Assembly (NCBI GenBank): GCA_039619475.1
Contig: CM077116.1
Coordinates: 200,283,117-200,347,116 of the forward strand
Reading direction: 5' to 3'
Length of the DNA stretch: 64,000 nt
From: Icerya purchasi
Lineage: Eukaryota; Arthropoda; Insecta; Hemiptera; Monophlebidae
Shown: positions 11,000 to 22,095 of the stretch, in pieces
Numbering within the stretch: the first letter of the stretch is position 1
Layout: each line of letters begins with the position of its first letter
Made by a program: the position numbers and the translations under genes
Notes under the pieces: model-generated
What the model saw: only the letters and a program-made list of their open reading frames with translations
Told to the model about the DNA's origin: nothing
Database searches by the model: none

Positions 11000-11440
11000 T
11001 ACTCGGAGCCGCTTAGGTACAATATCTAAGAAGCGAATTCTATGATATACATCAGCTGTTGGGCTTGTCGCATATTCTGCAAGTTTGGCCGCAACTAAAA
11101 TGTGGAAGTTTTTTGCGATTCGTGTGTGTCATCAAAGAGCGGACTTCGACTAATAATCTGAAATGCATGATGGATGCGAATGTGATCAGTAGTTTGCACT
11201 TTTGAACATACTTCATCGTCATTCTGTGTCAGTTAGACTTTGACAAAAGAATATGAGCGATTCCAATTCCCCAGGCTGTGGATGGCACTGGTGTAATGAA
11301 GGTCTGATTATAATATTGGATACATTACACATCAATAACATTTTTGAGTTGCATCGTGAATGCGCCAGTTTTATGCAGCTGCCCGGTGGCATCTGTGCTT
11401 GGTTAAATGCCTCATTCGCTTGTGTTGATCATTCGATTAG
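11000..11440 (-). pseudogene. Gypsy RNase H relic
   Basis: The minus frame has E-A-F-N-Q-A-Q near the start, then H-S-R-C-N-S-K-M-L-L-M-C-N-V-S-N and G-E-L-E-S-L-I-F-F-C-Q-S-L. This follows the Gypsy RNase H pattern (A-F..A, a hydrophobic strand ending at the first Asp, W-Q-P-L-A-F-F-S-K-K-L). The first catalytic Asp position reads Asn (N-V-S-N for D-A-S-D) and stops follow soon after. It lies where expected between RT and integrase. Confidence 0.65.
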
Positions 11441-11929
11441 TCTCCTGTCGTATTTGTGAGCCCCTTTTGTCGAATAATACAATGGGGACAGCAACGAAGT
11501 TACATTCTTGAGGAATCTATTGTAAAAATTTAGCATTCTTAAAAACACCATTTGTTGCGATATTTTTCGTTCATTATTATTATTTTTTAAACTATATATA
11601 TGTATTATATAGCACGCCTAGCACACTACATTTAAACCATCATTGTGTAGGCTGCCCATTGATCGGCTGAGGCAACCAGAAGGGATCCGTTTTTTCTTTG
11701 TTTGTTTCTCTTAGAAAGTGAGGTCAGTTTTGATTTTTACCTAGTCGATTGTTGTCGTTTCTAGACATTTAGAAATACTCGCTTTCATTGTGTCGGACTG
11801 CGGCGGTCGTTTCTGCTGTGCAATCGTGTTTTCGCCCTTGTTGTGTTATTAAATCATTCGTTTCGTTAATGTCCGCTTAACACCGGGTCATGAGTAAAAC
11901 TTCTCGTGTAACCACTCTAATTTGTTAAC

Positions 11930-12600
11930 CGTTAAATTATAAAAATAGTCCTTCCTTTTAACGCCAGCTACTATTGTTAAATGTCGATAATACTTGTTTG
12001 GGATCTGGTGCAATTTCATCTGCAGATACCTAATAAACCACAAAATTGAATTTCGGTCCACAGTCATTCATACTTGTCAGGGTTCAATTCCAAACCCTGC
12101 TCATTGAGCTTATGAAGCACCTCACTAACGTAGTGTAAATGTTCAGCTTCTGATAACGACGCAGTGAGGATAAAAATGTTGCCCTCGTGTTGTGCAAGCC
12201 AAACGGCGTGATTCGAAGCTTGAACAAACCAAATGGTGTGACTGTTGTCATGTTTTCTTTTGTTTTGTAGGGTTCTGCTAATAGATATCCCATGTATTAA
12301 GTAGCGGTCAGGGACTGTCCTTTCATTTAATATCCGGTAGTAGTCCCTGCGCAAGCTCCATTCACTGTTCAGGACGGGAGCTGTTATCAGTGTGCTCATC
12401 TACAGTGATTTTAATAGAACATAATGCCTTATTTGATGTATGGTCTCCTCCAATTCTTTTAGCGGCAGTGGTATGGTTTAGTGTGTACTGGTGGGTCGTT
12501 GGTTTGAATATGTCGTACGATGTTTTTGTGGGCTGGTTCCAACACACGAGGAGGATGTTATCTGTGGGCTTTGCTTCAAAATATTACTGATATCTTCCTG
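11930..12600 (-). pseudogene. Gypsy reverse transcriptase relic, catalytic block deleted
   Basis: Recognisable pieces are Y-Y-R-I-L-N-E-R-T-V-P-D-R-Y, then in a second frame T-P-F-G-L-F-K and I-T-P-F-G-L-H-N-T-R-A-T-F, then S-E-A-E-H-L-H-Y..L-N-P-D-K, and finally V-S-A-D-E-I-A-P-D-P-K-Q-V. Between the A-T-F and S-E-A-E-H blocks about 25 residues are missing, including the YLDD active site. The frames change at least once. The copy is dead. Confidence 0.8.
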
Positions 12601-12666
12601 AAAACAGAGCCCAAATAGGATGGGCAGTGAGCTATAGGCGACTGTTTCATGGTTATGAAGGCACGA

Positions 12667-12936
12667 TCATTTTCTGCGAAGATCGACAACGATATCCCAG
12701 TAGTTGAGGAAATCATTCGCTACCTCAACAATAACAAAATTCCAAACAAACTCTTGTTTTATCTTTAGATCGAGCGTTAACTGGAGGGTTCCACACGTCT
12801 TTATAGCTATGCCGTTTTCGGCTACTAGTGGATAAAACATAGCAGGTGTCACACAATCGTTGTCAGCTGCAAAAGTAATCGAACATTCTGCTCCGGTATC
12901 AATTAAGTTAAATTGTTTTGATGACGCCTTGGGCAC
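12667..12936 (-). pseudogene. Gypsy aspartic protease relic
   Basis: An 89-codon frame includes F-N-L-I-D-T-G-A-E-C-S-I, the D-T-G active site of retropepsins in its usual L-I-D-T-G-A setting. Further on T-C-G-T-L-Q-L-T-L-D-L and W-N-F-V-I-V-E-V fit the following strands. It overlaps the end of the gag knuckle frame by a few codons in another frame, showing a frameshift between the two. The closing region lacks the usual I-L-G motif clearly. Confidence 0.75.
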
Positions 12937-13160
12937 AACAAATGGGATACCAACTGATCCGTCTTATCTATTGGATATGCCCCCGCGGTTGGATATTCGC
13001 ATGACGCTCTACATTTATTTGCACGATTGCCGGACGTTTTATAATACCAACATACTGTTGGAATCGACTGTGTCATATTGTGATTTGAACGTCTGTGGTT
13101 AGTAATAATGGTATGTCGTGATGTTGCCATTTGCGGCCTCGGTGCTGATGTGGCATGCAT
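12903..13160 (-). pseudogene. Gypsy gag zinc-knuckle relic
   Basis: The 85-codon frame contains V-C-W-Y-Y-K-T-S-G-N-R-A-N-K-C-R-A-S-C-E-Y-P. Known CsRn1-clade gag proteins have C-W-Y-H..F-G..A..C..P-C at this point, so the fit is good apart from His to Tyr. It is followed in a shifted frame by the protease. Confidence 0.7.
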
Positions 13161-13170
13161 TAGTTAATTC

Positions 13171-13620
13171 AATTTTATTGTTGCGATTGGAGTTATATTT
13201 GTAAATCTTATAGGTCTATAACAGCTATTGGTCGTCTTTGGTGGTTTTCACTATTAAGTGTATGTACAGACTTTTGTTCAGTGTGCACTCTTCGGACTGC
13301 TGAAATTTGTAGTATGGAGCTGAGGATAGTCTATGCACAGTGAGTCGTGTCGATTAGTGTTGCGATTGTGGTCATGGAGTCGCTAGTATCTGCTGGATTG
13401 TACGTTATATTTATACAATAAACGATAATAAGAGTTTGGGCACCCACAATATAGGCCTTGGTCTTATGGGACCTTTTACAGTTATTTAAAAAAAAAAAAC
13501 ATGCGTGGTAACCGTTCTATCCATGATATGTAAAGCATTGTATTTTGCACTGCGGAGCCTACGATGGCTTTCTTACTTCAACACAGTTATGAGGAGTGTA
13601 AGTTTTGAATCGTACAACTG
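13171..13620. other. Sequence upstream of the Gypsy relic
   Basis: This is where the 5' LTR and gag leader should be. No direct-repeat partner was found near 9-10 kb. An AATAAA-like CAATAAACG occurs near 13418. Nothing else can be supported. Confidence 0.35.
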
Positions 13621-13900
13621 AAAATTGCACCGCACTACATTACTTTCGTTTGTGATCCAGACCACGTGCTATTTGAATGTTCCAATCTTTCCTCCGAACG
13701 TAATATCCTATACACTCAGCTATTAAAGCTGAATTTTCCTACCCCCTATAATGCTTATTACACCTTAACTTCGCCGTCTTCAAAGCTTGTTCCTATTCTT
13801 GCCTCTTTTCTTTGATCGATCTCTGTCCGGATTAAAATTTAATCTCTAATATAATCTAGTTGTCCTGGTAGCTGCCCTTTTCGAGTTTTCGGCTCCGTAA
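13621..13900 (+). mobile_element. 3' end of an I-like non-LTR retrotransposon (family A)
   Basis: The reading C-D-P-D-H-V-L-F-E-C-S-N-L-S-S-E-R is the post-RNase-H Cys/His motif of a family that recurs many times in this window. It is followed by the family 3' UTR, with TTGTCCTGGTAGCTGCCC near 13859. This 3' sequence is matched closely, in reverse, at 54030-54250. No A tail remains here. Confidence 0.75.
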
Positions 13901-14029
13901 GGATCTCAATATGAAGTTGTTAGCTCGGCTATATTTTTCCTGGAAAGCGCATGTTTGAGGTATATTTTGTTTTTTTAAACTTTTTTACTTGCATAATTAT
14001 TTACATAAACGCGTTTACATTTTTACTAT

Positions 14030-14402
14030 TTTTTGCCAAAAAGGGGGGTTTAAATAATAAATAATTTTTTATCGGTGGCTTTTTATTTTATGAAAGAGCT
14101 CTTACGTTTTGTTTTATATTTTTCACTTTTAAAGGGTTATTTGATTATGAGTTATGAATTTTTAAATGATTTTTAAAGTCGTTTTAAATTCCATATTATA
14201 TGTGCTTGACGATTTTTTGCGTTCTTCGCCGCCCAGGGTAATCTATTATCTTACACTTATAGATTATTTTAAGGAAAATTTTAATTATAACTTATGTTCC
14301 AATTTTGAAGTTTATTTACTGAGTTATTGAATTTTATTTGATATTTTGGTCGTTTCTAAACAATCTCACTAGAATTACGTACATTATACGTATACAAAAT
14401 CC
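14030..14402 (+). repeat. Palindrome-ended interspersed repeat, second copy
   Basis: The copy is homologous to 7255-7530 and extends further upstream (from the AAAGAGCTCTTACG region). It ends in the diverged palindrome at 14370-14402 (AGAATTACGTACATTATACG core). It faces the copy at 15245-15500 in the opposite orientation, about 840 bp apart, so the two form a large inverted pair. Confidence 0.65.
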
Positions 14403-15244
14403 TAAAATTAGCATTAAATTACAAAATTTGCTGAAGTCCAAACTAATTTGCCTACTTATAAGTGAACTGGTGAACAATTTTTTAATTTCTTGTCTACTTC
14501 ATGCATATTCTTTTATACGTACATACATTTCAGATTCAGAATTAATTAACGTTTTCTACTAGCAGTCTTCAAAATTAGGACGTGTAGTTTTTTTTCTTTT
14601 TTTCTTTTAACACTATCCAATTAGGGACTATATTTATAATACTTGTTTAACTGATTACACAATTTTCCCCGAATATTAAAACCCAGATACCCCTTGTCGT
14701 TATGATGCAATAATTAATGATATTATAACTAATCACCTACACGTTAATGAGCTTTTTTCATTATTAGATATTACATTTGTTTAATTTTCATTTCCCTCTT
14801 TTCTTTCTGCTCACGGGTCGTTTAGTTTGTTTTTTTTTATTTAGTGCATTAACAGGTATTTCGTGAGTGCTGTCCAACGGTTTGATTTTATTTCCTTGCG
14901 GCAATTTTTTATTGCCACTTCCTCTTTTTCTGCATTTATAATATCGTGTGATTTTAATTTTCTTTTTATGTATATTTTCTGTTCATTTCCTATAGAATTT
15001 ATTTCGATTTTATTCATTCGTATTTTTTGGTAATTTAATTTTCTTATACTCGTTAATTAATTAATATATTTTTAATTAATCGTCTGTCTTATCTGTTAAT
15101 AACTATATATTTCATCGGGATTGGTTAGCATAAATTTTCCACTAGCCAGTTGGAAACAGTGAACTTTCTCCTTCCTCATGAAGTATCTCTATTCATACTT
15201 ACGATAAATCTGCACTCCTACTTATTGCATCACTTATTTTTTTT
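14403..15244. other. Sequence between two inverted repeat copies
   Basis: AT-rich with long T runs. No coding signal was seen. It may be the interior of a larger element bounded by the inverted pair, or unrelated DNA. Confidence 0.35.
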
Positions 15245-16276
15245 AGAATTCCGTATACGTATAATGTACGGAATCCTAATGAGATGGTTCAGAAACGACA
15301 AAAATATCAAATAAAAAGTTATGGTGACTTATAAACTTTAAAATTGGATCATAAATTACAGTTAAAATTCTCTTTATGATAATTTACAATTTTAAGCTAA
15401 CCGATTATCCTGGTTGGCAAAAAACCGAAAAAAACCCGTTAAGAATATATAGTATGGAATTTAAAAATCACCCTTAAAAATTCAAAGCTTTTAAAAGTGA
15501 AATTTAGAATATAAAACAAAACGCAGAAACTCTTTCTTAAAATTGAAAAATTGGGGTTATAAAATTATTTAACTCTCTCCCCCCTTTTTTTACCCAAAAA
15601 ACAGAAAAAATAAGGATGTTCAGGTACGCAATAACCTGAGTAAAAAAATCGAGGAAACCGAAACGTATCTCAAACATATGCATGATGGACCGCTTTGTAT
15701 AAAAACTATAGCCGAGCTTACAACTTTGTATAAAGGCCCTCGAGGCGCCAAAAGGTCGACATTTTTGAAATTTTTCTATGAGAAGATCGTTATTACGGGA
15801 ACGAAGCCGTATTTCATCTCTTTAATGAAATTTTCCAAGTTGGCAAAAAGTTCAAAAAACCGCGATAAACGACATGTCCTCTTTTTGGGACGCGAATGTT
15901 ATAGTTGAAAATTTTGAATAAGGTTAAAAATATGCGCATCCGCGTATCTAGTTTAGAGCATTCCCGGGTTTCCGACTTTAAAATTAGACCCTTGGAGCGT
16001 CGAAAACTCGAAATTTTTGAAAAAAATACCTTTTTTTCCCCGGGCATGTGATATATCGTTGGAAAGATTGCTATTTGTTAGGAATAAAACCGTATTTGAT
16101 TTTCTTAACGAAACTTTTGAAGTTGTCGAAAAGTTTACAAAGGCGCAAAAAATAGCGTGTGGCCGGTTCCCCTTTGCGGCGCGGAAAATCAGATTTCTTT
16201 GTCTCGAATTTATTATTATGTAAATGTAAATTATAATTATGTTAACATACGGAATCCTCAGCGCACAAAACATCAT
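15245..16276. repeat. Composite repeat: palindrome plus roughly 250-bp tandem units
   Basis: 15245-15277 is a 33-bp near-perfect palindrome matching 7498-7530 at about 31 of 33 positions. 15278-15500 is the reverse of the 7255/14030 repeat. From about 15690 to 16200 two tandem units follow, anchored at GGCCCTCGAGGCG (15735) and GACCCTTGGAGCG (15987). They match the 286-bp units at 27870-28640. The right edge carries TACGGAATCCTCAGCGCAC at about 16246, the reverse of the edge at about 28690. Frames of 60-107 codons in this block are repeat sequence, not genes. Confidence 0.75.
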
Positions 16277-16949
16277 GCTTGACTGAACTTGTTCTACTTA
16301 TCGATCAGCGATTTCAACTTCCTGTAGTCAAGAAATCATGGCTAGTACAAACGATGTATTGCAACCAATCTTGACATCGTTCTTCAATCTCCGAAAGTAG
16401 ATCGTGAAAGGTTTACACTTTTTCATACCTGTAGTTTCTGATAAACGTATTCGTAGAATGAAATATAGCATTAAAATTTCCATCCGATTGATAACAGTAA
16501 CATTTAAAGAGACCCAGCTTTCTATTTTTCAGCTGCTTTTCCATGTGTTAAACCTAGCTTCATCCAACTCTGTGATGCGGTTGTTGTCTCATCCAGTATG
16601 CAGCCGCGGAATGTTGTAATTCATTTACAATTTGTTTCAACTGTTCATCAAAAATATTCTACTATTTCGCAATATTCCAAATAAATCGTATTTTTTTTTA
16701 AACATAACTGTTTCCCTTTTTAATTGGCGGTTTTCGGAATGTGGATTCACGAAAATAATTTAATAAAATGATACTGTACCGGAATATTTTCTTTAAAGAA
16801 GCTATCTATGTTTTAACTTCTTTTCCGGTTCGAAATACTGACCATGTTTTAGCTTCGGTCCACTATTCGGTGATAAATTAGTTCTACATCTACTTCCGTT
16901 CATTCAGTTTTCTAGTAATGTCAGATTAAATTATTTCCCAAATTTTTAC
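16277..16949. other. No gene recognised
   Basis: A minus-strand reading near 16400-16250 (I-E-E-R-C-Q-D-W-L-Q) looks protein-like but is too short and broken to assign. Otherwise nothing was seen. Confidence 0.35.
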
Positions 16950-18540
16950 AAAAACATGGCTAGGCCATAAAATATAAAATTTCCGCAACATTTACAAATC
17001 TCAGTGCTAATCTTCCATTCGTTGACATGAAACTCACTGCTAGTGGCAGCATTTCTGCTTCTAATTTTCTTAACTTTCTTTCTTTTAATTTCTCTCGTCT
17101 CATTTGGATCAAAATTAATCGTTCGGAATTAGATTCAAAACTTAGGTTTCCGTCAATTTTTTGTGGCCTTAACATATTTTCCATCCCCAGCAGTTCTCAG
17201 AATTCAATATGGTTCCTCTGCTCGTCCGTATACCCTTATTTGCTTTATTACTTCTTGATTAAATTATTTTCCAGATCGCCTTTAAATCTTGTTGACTATT
17301 ACATTTTTTTTTTTTTTTTTATAATTGGCCACTTCTTTCCTCAACAAATTTCCATTTCTTCTTAAATACCCGTACGCTTTTATTAATTACCTCCTTTTCT
17401 ATTTTCCTGCGCTAAATTACCGTACATTAACTTCAACTACACTAAAATACATCATCTTTACTTAATGTCTTACTTTTTTTATACTCTAAATTAGTTATAT
17501 TGTTAATGGCAAATTTCTAAATTCGTTGGTCTATACAGTCTGAAATTAACTATTGGTTTTATACAAGCAAAATCTGGGAAGGTAAAGACGCATGAAAAAA
17601 AGATCCGGCTCCCCTCCTACTCGAAATAGTCTTATTACGGGACTCGTTTTAAATTTGCTCGTTATTTTCTTTCCGTATTCGGATTTTTAAAGCTGGTTTC
17701 GGAGATCCTTATGAAGTTGTCTTCGTTATTTTACCTCTTGACTCTTCTGAAATGTTCAAATTGGTTTCGTTCTACTATTCTTTACTCTCTCCTCTACATT
17801 CTTTTTCTTGATAGTTTTTGGCTTTCGATTTAAAAAGTCTTCCACTATCTATTAACTCTTTCTTCTTTACCCGTCATAGAGCTCACGATTCTTCTTATTC
17901 GAACTTGTTATCTTTAGACTGTCCACCTTCGGTTTTATCTGAATTTATTTTTTTTTATATATCTACTTGCATCTGTTATAATAAGTTGATTGTTAGCACA
18001 GTGGTCACTCATACTGGCTAGTTCCTTTTAAATTTTTTCCCCTTCAATATTAATTTTCTACGAATATCTGTATTTGGTTATGGTACGATATCTATCTTTC
18101 TTCTTTTCCTAATTTTCAATCATCAGCAGCCTGTTCAGCAGTATCTACTTCCTGAGCCCTGTTAATACTGTACCTTTTTATACTTTCGTAGTTTTGTTAT
18201 TTTTTGTGTTTGTTGTCTTTATTAGTCCATCTCCAGCGTTTCATTTTCGTTTCAGTTTAACTTTCAGTATTTCGTATGTTTTATCACCCGGATAATTAGG
18301 TGCGATTTATTACACTAGTCATATTTTTTTCAAATGTCTTGCTATTTCTGTTCAGCGTTTTCGGTTCTATTTTTAACTCTTAAACTTCGGTTTTCCTGCT
18401 CCTTATCATGTCCGTTTGTTTTTATGTCCTTATAATATATTCCCTTATTTTTGCAATGTTTTATTTTATTAGGATTTAATTTTCTCACTTTCCGTTCCAG
18501 TATGGGATAAAGCCCCTCCCCCGTTGATGAATTCTCCAAT
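16950..18540 (+). mobile_element. T/C-rich tract, probably decayed family A retroposon
   Basis: The plus strand is strongly enriched in TTC/TCT, the same strand bias seen in the clear family A relics, giving Ser/Phe/Leu-rich frames. A block near 17698 (ATCCTTATGAAGTTGT) resembles 13907-13921. No RT or RNase H motif can be read with certainty. Frames on the minus strand with Lys/Arg/Glu-rich translations are its shadow. Confidence 0.3.
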
Positions 18541-19076
18541 CAAAAAAAAAAACCCGAAAATCGTCCTTATCAACCGCTTTTATTTATCGCGAATAACTAA
18601 AAAGGGAAAAGTGAACACTAGTATTTACTTCAAGTATATTTTTACAATAAATCAAATTGAAAAAATAAAACTGAAGTGATTATATTATTGTTAATGAAAT
18701 TTTAACTCCCCCCCCACGCAATATACATACATACGCGCGCGCCTCCACTCACGCATGTAAAAAATAAGTATATTATCATATTGTAATTTCATTATAAAGT
18801 TATAAATAAAATATAAAGTATGTTTCTGTTGCCTTTTTGTAAGGGGAACTCATTCATTTTTCCCCTTCAGATCGCTAAAAATTTCACTTCACTATTTGCA
18901 TGCATGCGAAATAGAACAGATGCGTTTGAATTAAAAATAAATAAAACGTGTTAAAATTTCATCTTTAAATATATTAATAATGTTTTTACAGAAATAAACA
19001 ACAGAAATTCGTACAATATATAAATATATTTAATAATATTAAATATTATAAAAACATTAAACACTATAATTTAAGT
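18541..19076. other. AT-rich, no gene
   Basis: Contains a C run and a short ATAC/CG dinucleotide patch near 18708-18750. Nothing else was recognised. Confidence 0.45.
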
Positions 19077-19084
19077 GTGAAATT

Positions 19085-19130
19085 CATGGACGTAGCTAGG
19101 AATTTTTCCAAGGGGGGGCATCTGACCAGC

Positions 19131-19173
<43 letters not shown>

Positions 19174-19704
19174 GTGTGTACGCACATATAATCGTATTAT
19201 ATTAAAAAGTTGATATAAAATGAGTAACTTAAATAAATATATAACCGAAATAAATAACAGCTTATTTAAAAAAGGTCTTTATCTACAGACCACTTAATTT
19301 TCAAATACTAATATATACATAGTCACACAGGATATCTAAAAGTGTTGGTTTTCAATTTTCTTAGTGACTACGTTTAGATGGTACAACTTTCTCCGACATT
19401 AAGTGAGTACGGTCTGAAAGTAGTCACCGAGGGAGCTTTTAAATAATCGAAAGCCAATACTGATGTGTCTCCTTAGTCTACCGCTACTGTAGTAGAATAG
19501 TGTGCAAAGCGTCGTCTAATTGCATGAGCATAGGAAATTATTGTGATAATCACGGGGTATCAATTTCGAAGTACATTGTACTTTTACACTTTTCAAATTT
19601 TTCTCCGTGTGACATTTAGACGATTCTTCTAGAGGGAGCAGCGAGTTTTCTAGGGTGGGCAGTGCCCACACTTGTCCCCCCCCCCCCCCCTAGCCACGAT
19701 CGTG
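19085..19704. mobile_element. hAT non-autonomous element, 620 bp, with target-site duplication
   Basis: The left end is CATGGACGTAGCTAGGAAT. The reverse complement of the right end is CACGATCGTGGCTAGGGG, giving terminal inverted repeats of about 17 bases with few mismatches. The flanking 8-mers are GTGAAATT (19077-19084) and GTGAAATG (19705-19712), identical at 7 of 8 positions, as expected for hAT insertion. The interior holds a TA microsatellite (about 19136-19168) and a C run near the right end. No transposase frame is present. Confidence 0.88.
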
Positions 19705-19712
19705 GTGAAATG

Positions 19713-21129
19713 ATCAGTTTAAGTGAGAAACATATTCCTGCTTTGCAATTTTTCTAATAACTTTTTACAGGTCTAAGTGTAAAATGTTCCGATGATTCTA
19801 TGCCATTTCTTATATAGTAACAATGCGATAACGTTGCAACGAGAATCGCGGATGATTATTCGGGATTGTACTTCTTCGTTATTTATAAAGTTACATTTTG
19901 TGAATGTTATTATTTCCCTTTTGCTACGACGTACGCGTCGAAGCTGTCATGTCATGCAACCACAACGCTAGGCTAAAATAAGAGGCAGTTAGAACGCTCG
20001 TATATTCATTTCTCTCTATTATACAATTCCACTTGTATGATATTGGGCCGCCTGTGCATTCTATTCTAATATCTTTACACGTGTGTGTATCACATTTTGG
20101 TAACGGTGAAAGTAACGTTTCATCCACGGCGTTGCCTCTTGTTGAAATATATATTCCATATGCGACCGCAGAAGTTTTATTTCAAAAAAAATTATTAAAT
20201 CGGAATTTTTTTTTCAAGTATACTAACTTAAATGATTTTCAGCATGTTTTTAGAAACTCTGAAAAAATACTTACAACAGTGTTACAGAAGAATTTAAGTT
20301 TATTTAAAATTAAAACGAGCTCCTGATCGATTCAAAAAGAACCATCCTAATTTGCGTGTTGAGAACAGACGCAAAAATGATTTTAATAATTTCACGGCGA
20401 TATGACACAATACGATAAGCGTATAGAAACATGAAAATTCATATTGGCTGGGAGATGATTTATTAATTTAACAGAACTAAAATATAAAAGTAAAATTTGG
20501 TGCACATTACTAATTGGTAATAAACGGTAAGCTTTTTAAATTGACATATTTCAAATAGAGAATCTATATTGTGCAATAAAATTGCAAAGTTTTTATTGAT
20601 TTTGAAAGTAATAGATTTATATAAAATTTTATAATATTGATAAAATTGCATTATGAATGAAAATAAACTTTCGCAGGTATAAAGAGAGGTTTTATATCGG
20701 TTATTTAAAAATTGTAATTTATTTACTTTCTGGTATAATTTCATTCGATACTGGAGTGTAATTTTTATGAATTCTCTTAAACGGTATTAATTAAAGAAAT
20801 CTGAAATTTTAGGTATTTAAACGTTAATTCTAAAGAAAACTATATTTGCGGGGCAAAAAGGGGGCGAGCTACATCGCAGAATTATCTTTTAAATATGTAT
20901 TTATTACAACTATAACGATTAACTATTCAGAAATAAATATTTGAACATTTATTCAGTAGATAAATTTTTTTACACGAATAAGCAGAATTTTAACACGTAT
21001 ATTTATGAAATACAATAAAATCATATATATTTACTTTGAAGAAAAAATTTACATAATTTAGAAAGAGAGAACATTTTTTTACAATATTCCTAATAGCTGT
21101 ATTTAATAACTTTCGTAACCTATTCGTCA
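19713..21129. other. Intergenic, nothing recognised
   Basis: AT-rich throughout. Frames at 20033-20326 (+) and 20744-20463 (-) have no recognisable motif and AT-driven composition. Confidence 0.45.
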
Positions 21130-21735
21130 TGCTAAGAGCTGGTGTTGATTTTTATTAAACGATCTATATTAAAAGAGGGTTTTATAAACAATCTATCCAA
21201 CGTTTGAATTCTTGATAGAGCAACATTAGATTCAGGTGAAATTCTTCATCACCGGTATTAACGATCGATACCTTCGGATCTATGAATGCTACAGTATGTC
21301 CAAGCATGATAGGACATTATTTTCGCGTGCAATAAATGCTTTGGTTTTTAAATGAACGAGCAACTGATATGACTGAAACTGAATCATAGTGTTAGTCCGG
21401 TACATTTTTAAAAATGAGAACGAGTACGAAACGCGGTAAATTTTCATTTATAAACTTTAAATTAAGCTGAAGGATCATATATAGTGGCAATGTAAACTTG
21501 TACACAATCCATTTACAAGAACTTTTTCTACCTAAATGTTTCTTCCTAAAAGTATTCTCGCATCTTTACATAAACGTTGTTCAGCATATGATTCTTAGGC
21601 TTCATCAGAAGAACTAGTAGAGGCTTCTTGACAATTATGTATAGCTTTCATTAAGGCAAGAGGTTGCTTATTGTTTTCCAGCTTTTTATAACTAAATTTA
21701 TCAATGTCAGCATATTTGCCATAATCGTCTTCTTT
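21130..21735 (-). pseudogene. PIF1-type DNA helicase relic (C-terminal part)
   Basis: This is a broken copy of a PIF1-family 5'-3' DNA helicase. On the minus strand the pieces come in family order. First is Q-P-L-A-L-M-K-A-I-H-N-C..S-S-D-E-A, then A-R-I-L-L-G-R-N-I..V-E-K-V-L-V-N-G, which is the N-L-W-T..G-L-V-N-G segment of PIF1-like proteins. Next is P-R-F-V-L-V, then A-W-T-Y-C-S-I-H-R-S-E-G-I, the equivalent of the A-x-T-I-H-K-S-Q-G motif with K-S-Q changed to R-S-E. Last is N-V-A-L-S-R-I-Q-T-L-D-R-L-F-I, the V-A-L-S-R-V motif VI. Several stops and frameshifts separate them. The 5' part is missing; a SINE begins exactly where the frame is cut (about 21736). Such helicases in insect genomes are commonly carried by Helitrons or occur as repeated orphans. 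No Rep domain or Helitron end was seen. Confidence 0.8.
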
Positions 21736-21736
21736 A

Positions 21737-22086
21737 TAGTGCTATACTCAGATTCTGAGCGTCAGCGACTACCTATTACGTCTCAGCTGTACAAACATAG
21801 GTAGTGTACTAGACAATTGTTATATGCAACGCAGGTGTACACGCGCAAAACTTCATTCGGAACTGATAGTGATCGTTTGATTTATCGATATACAAATGCA
21901 GTCCCGTATGTGTCTGCACTGACCTAGTGCGCATATGATGTTGTACGTAGTGGTTTGCCATTGCCTTCCACGTGATTATTAGCGATTATTTATTTAATTC
22001 TTGTAATAAGTTCCGTCGTCGCTCGAGATCGAACCCGTGACCTCCATAACGGATGTCAAGCGCTCTAGCAACTAGGCTATCGCGAC
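21737..22086 (-). mobile_element. tRNA-derived SINE, best-preserved copy
   Basis: On the minus strand it starts near GTCGCGATAGCC. It has an A box (TAGCCTAGTTGCTAG, about 22079-22065) and a B box (GGGTTCGATCTC, 22036-22025) at tRNA-like spacing, so the head derives from a tRNA gene. The body follows: ATTAAATAAATAATCGCTAA, then GTGGAAGGCAATGGCAAACC, then the 3' part TAGGTAGTCGCTGACGCTCA. It is not a functional tRNA; no acceptor stem closes around it. It sits between the PIF1 relic and an I-like relic. Confidence 0.88.
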
Positions 22087-22095
22087 ACGAACTGC

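Larger units (their letters stand above)
10080..13170 (-). mobile_element. Decayed Ty3/Gypsy LTR retrotransposon, CsRn1-like
   Basis: On the minus strand, remnants occur in the standard order: gag zinc knuckle (13160-12903), aspartic protease (12936-12667), reverse transcriptase (about 12600-11930), RNase H (about 11440-11000), and integrase (10848 to about 10150). All are broken by stops and frameshifts. The gag motif C-W-Y-Y...A-N-K-C-R-A-S-C fits the unusual CHCC knuckle known for the CsRn1 clade, with the His changed to Tyr. LTRs were not found, so both element ends are uncertain. A stretch at about 11600-11900 fits no domain and may be a later insertion. Confidence 0.85.

Noticed and set aside
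8903..13500. LTR pair for the Gypsy relic
   Set aside because: Visual comparison of 8900-10080 with 13170-13500 found no matching direct repeats, so element ends are left open.
15678..16276. Several 68-107-codon frames that look related to those at 27875-28737
   Set aside because: Similarity is due to the 286-bp tandem repeat, frames differ between units and strands, and none is conserved as protein.
16960..17184. Minus-strand Lys/Glu/Arg-rich frame, coiled-coil-like
   Set aside because: It is antisense to a T/C-rich tract like those of family A retroposons; such frames arise automatically from that bias.
22066..22086. Possible tRNA gene (A and B boxes)
   Set aside because: Boxes are present but the stems do not close and the sequence continues into a repeat shared by three loci, so it is a SINE head.
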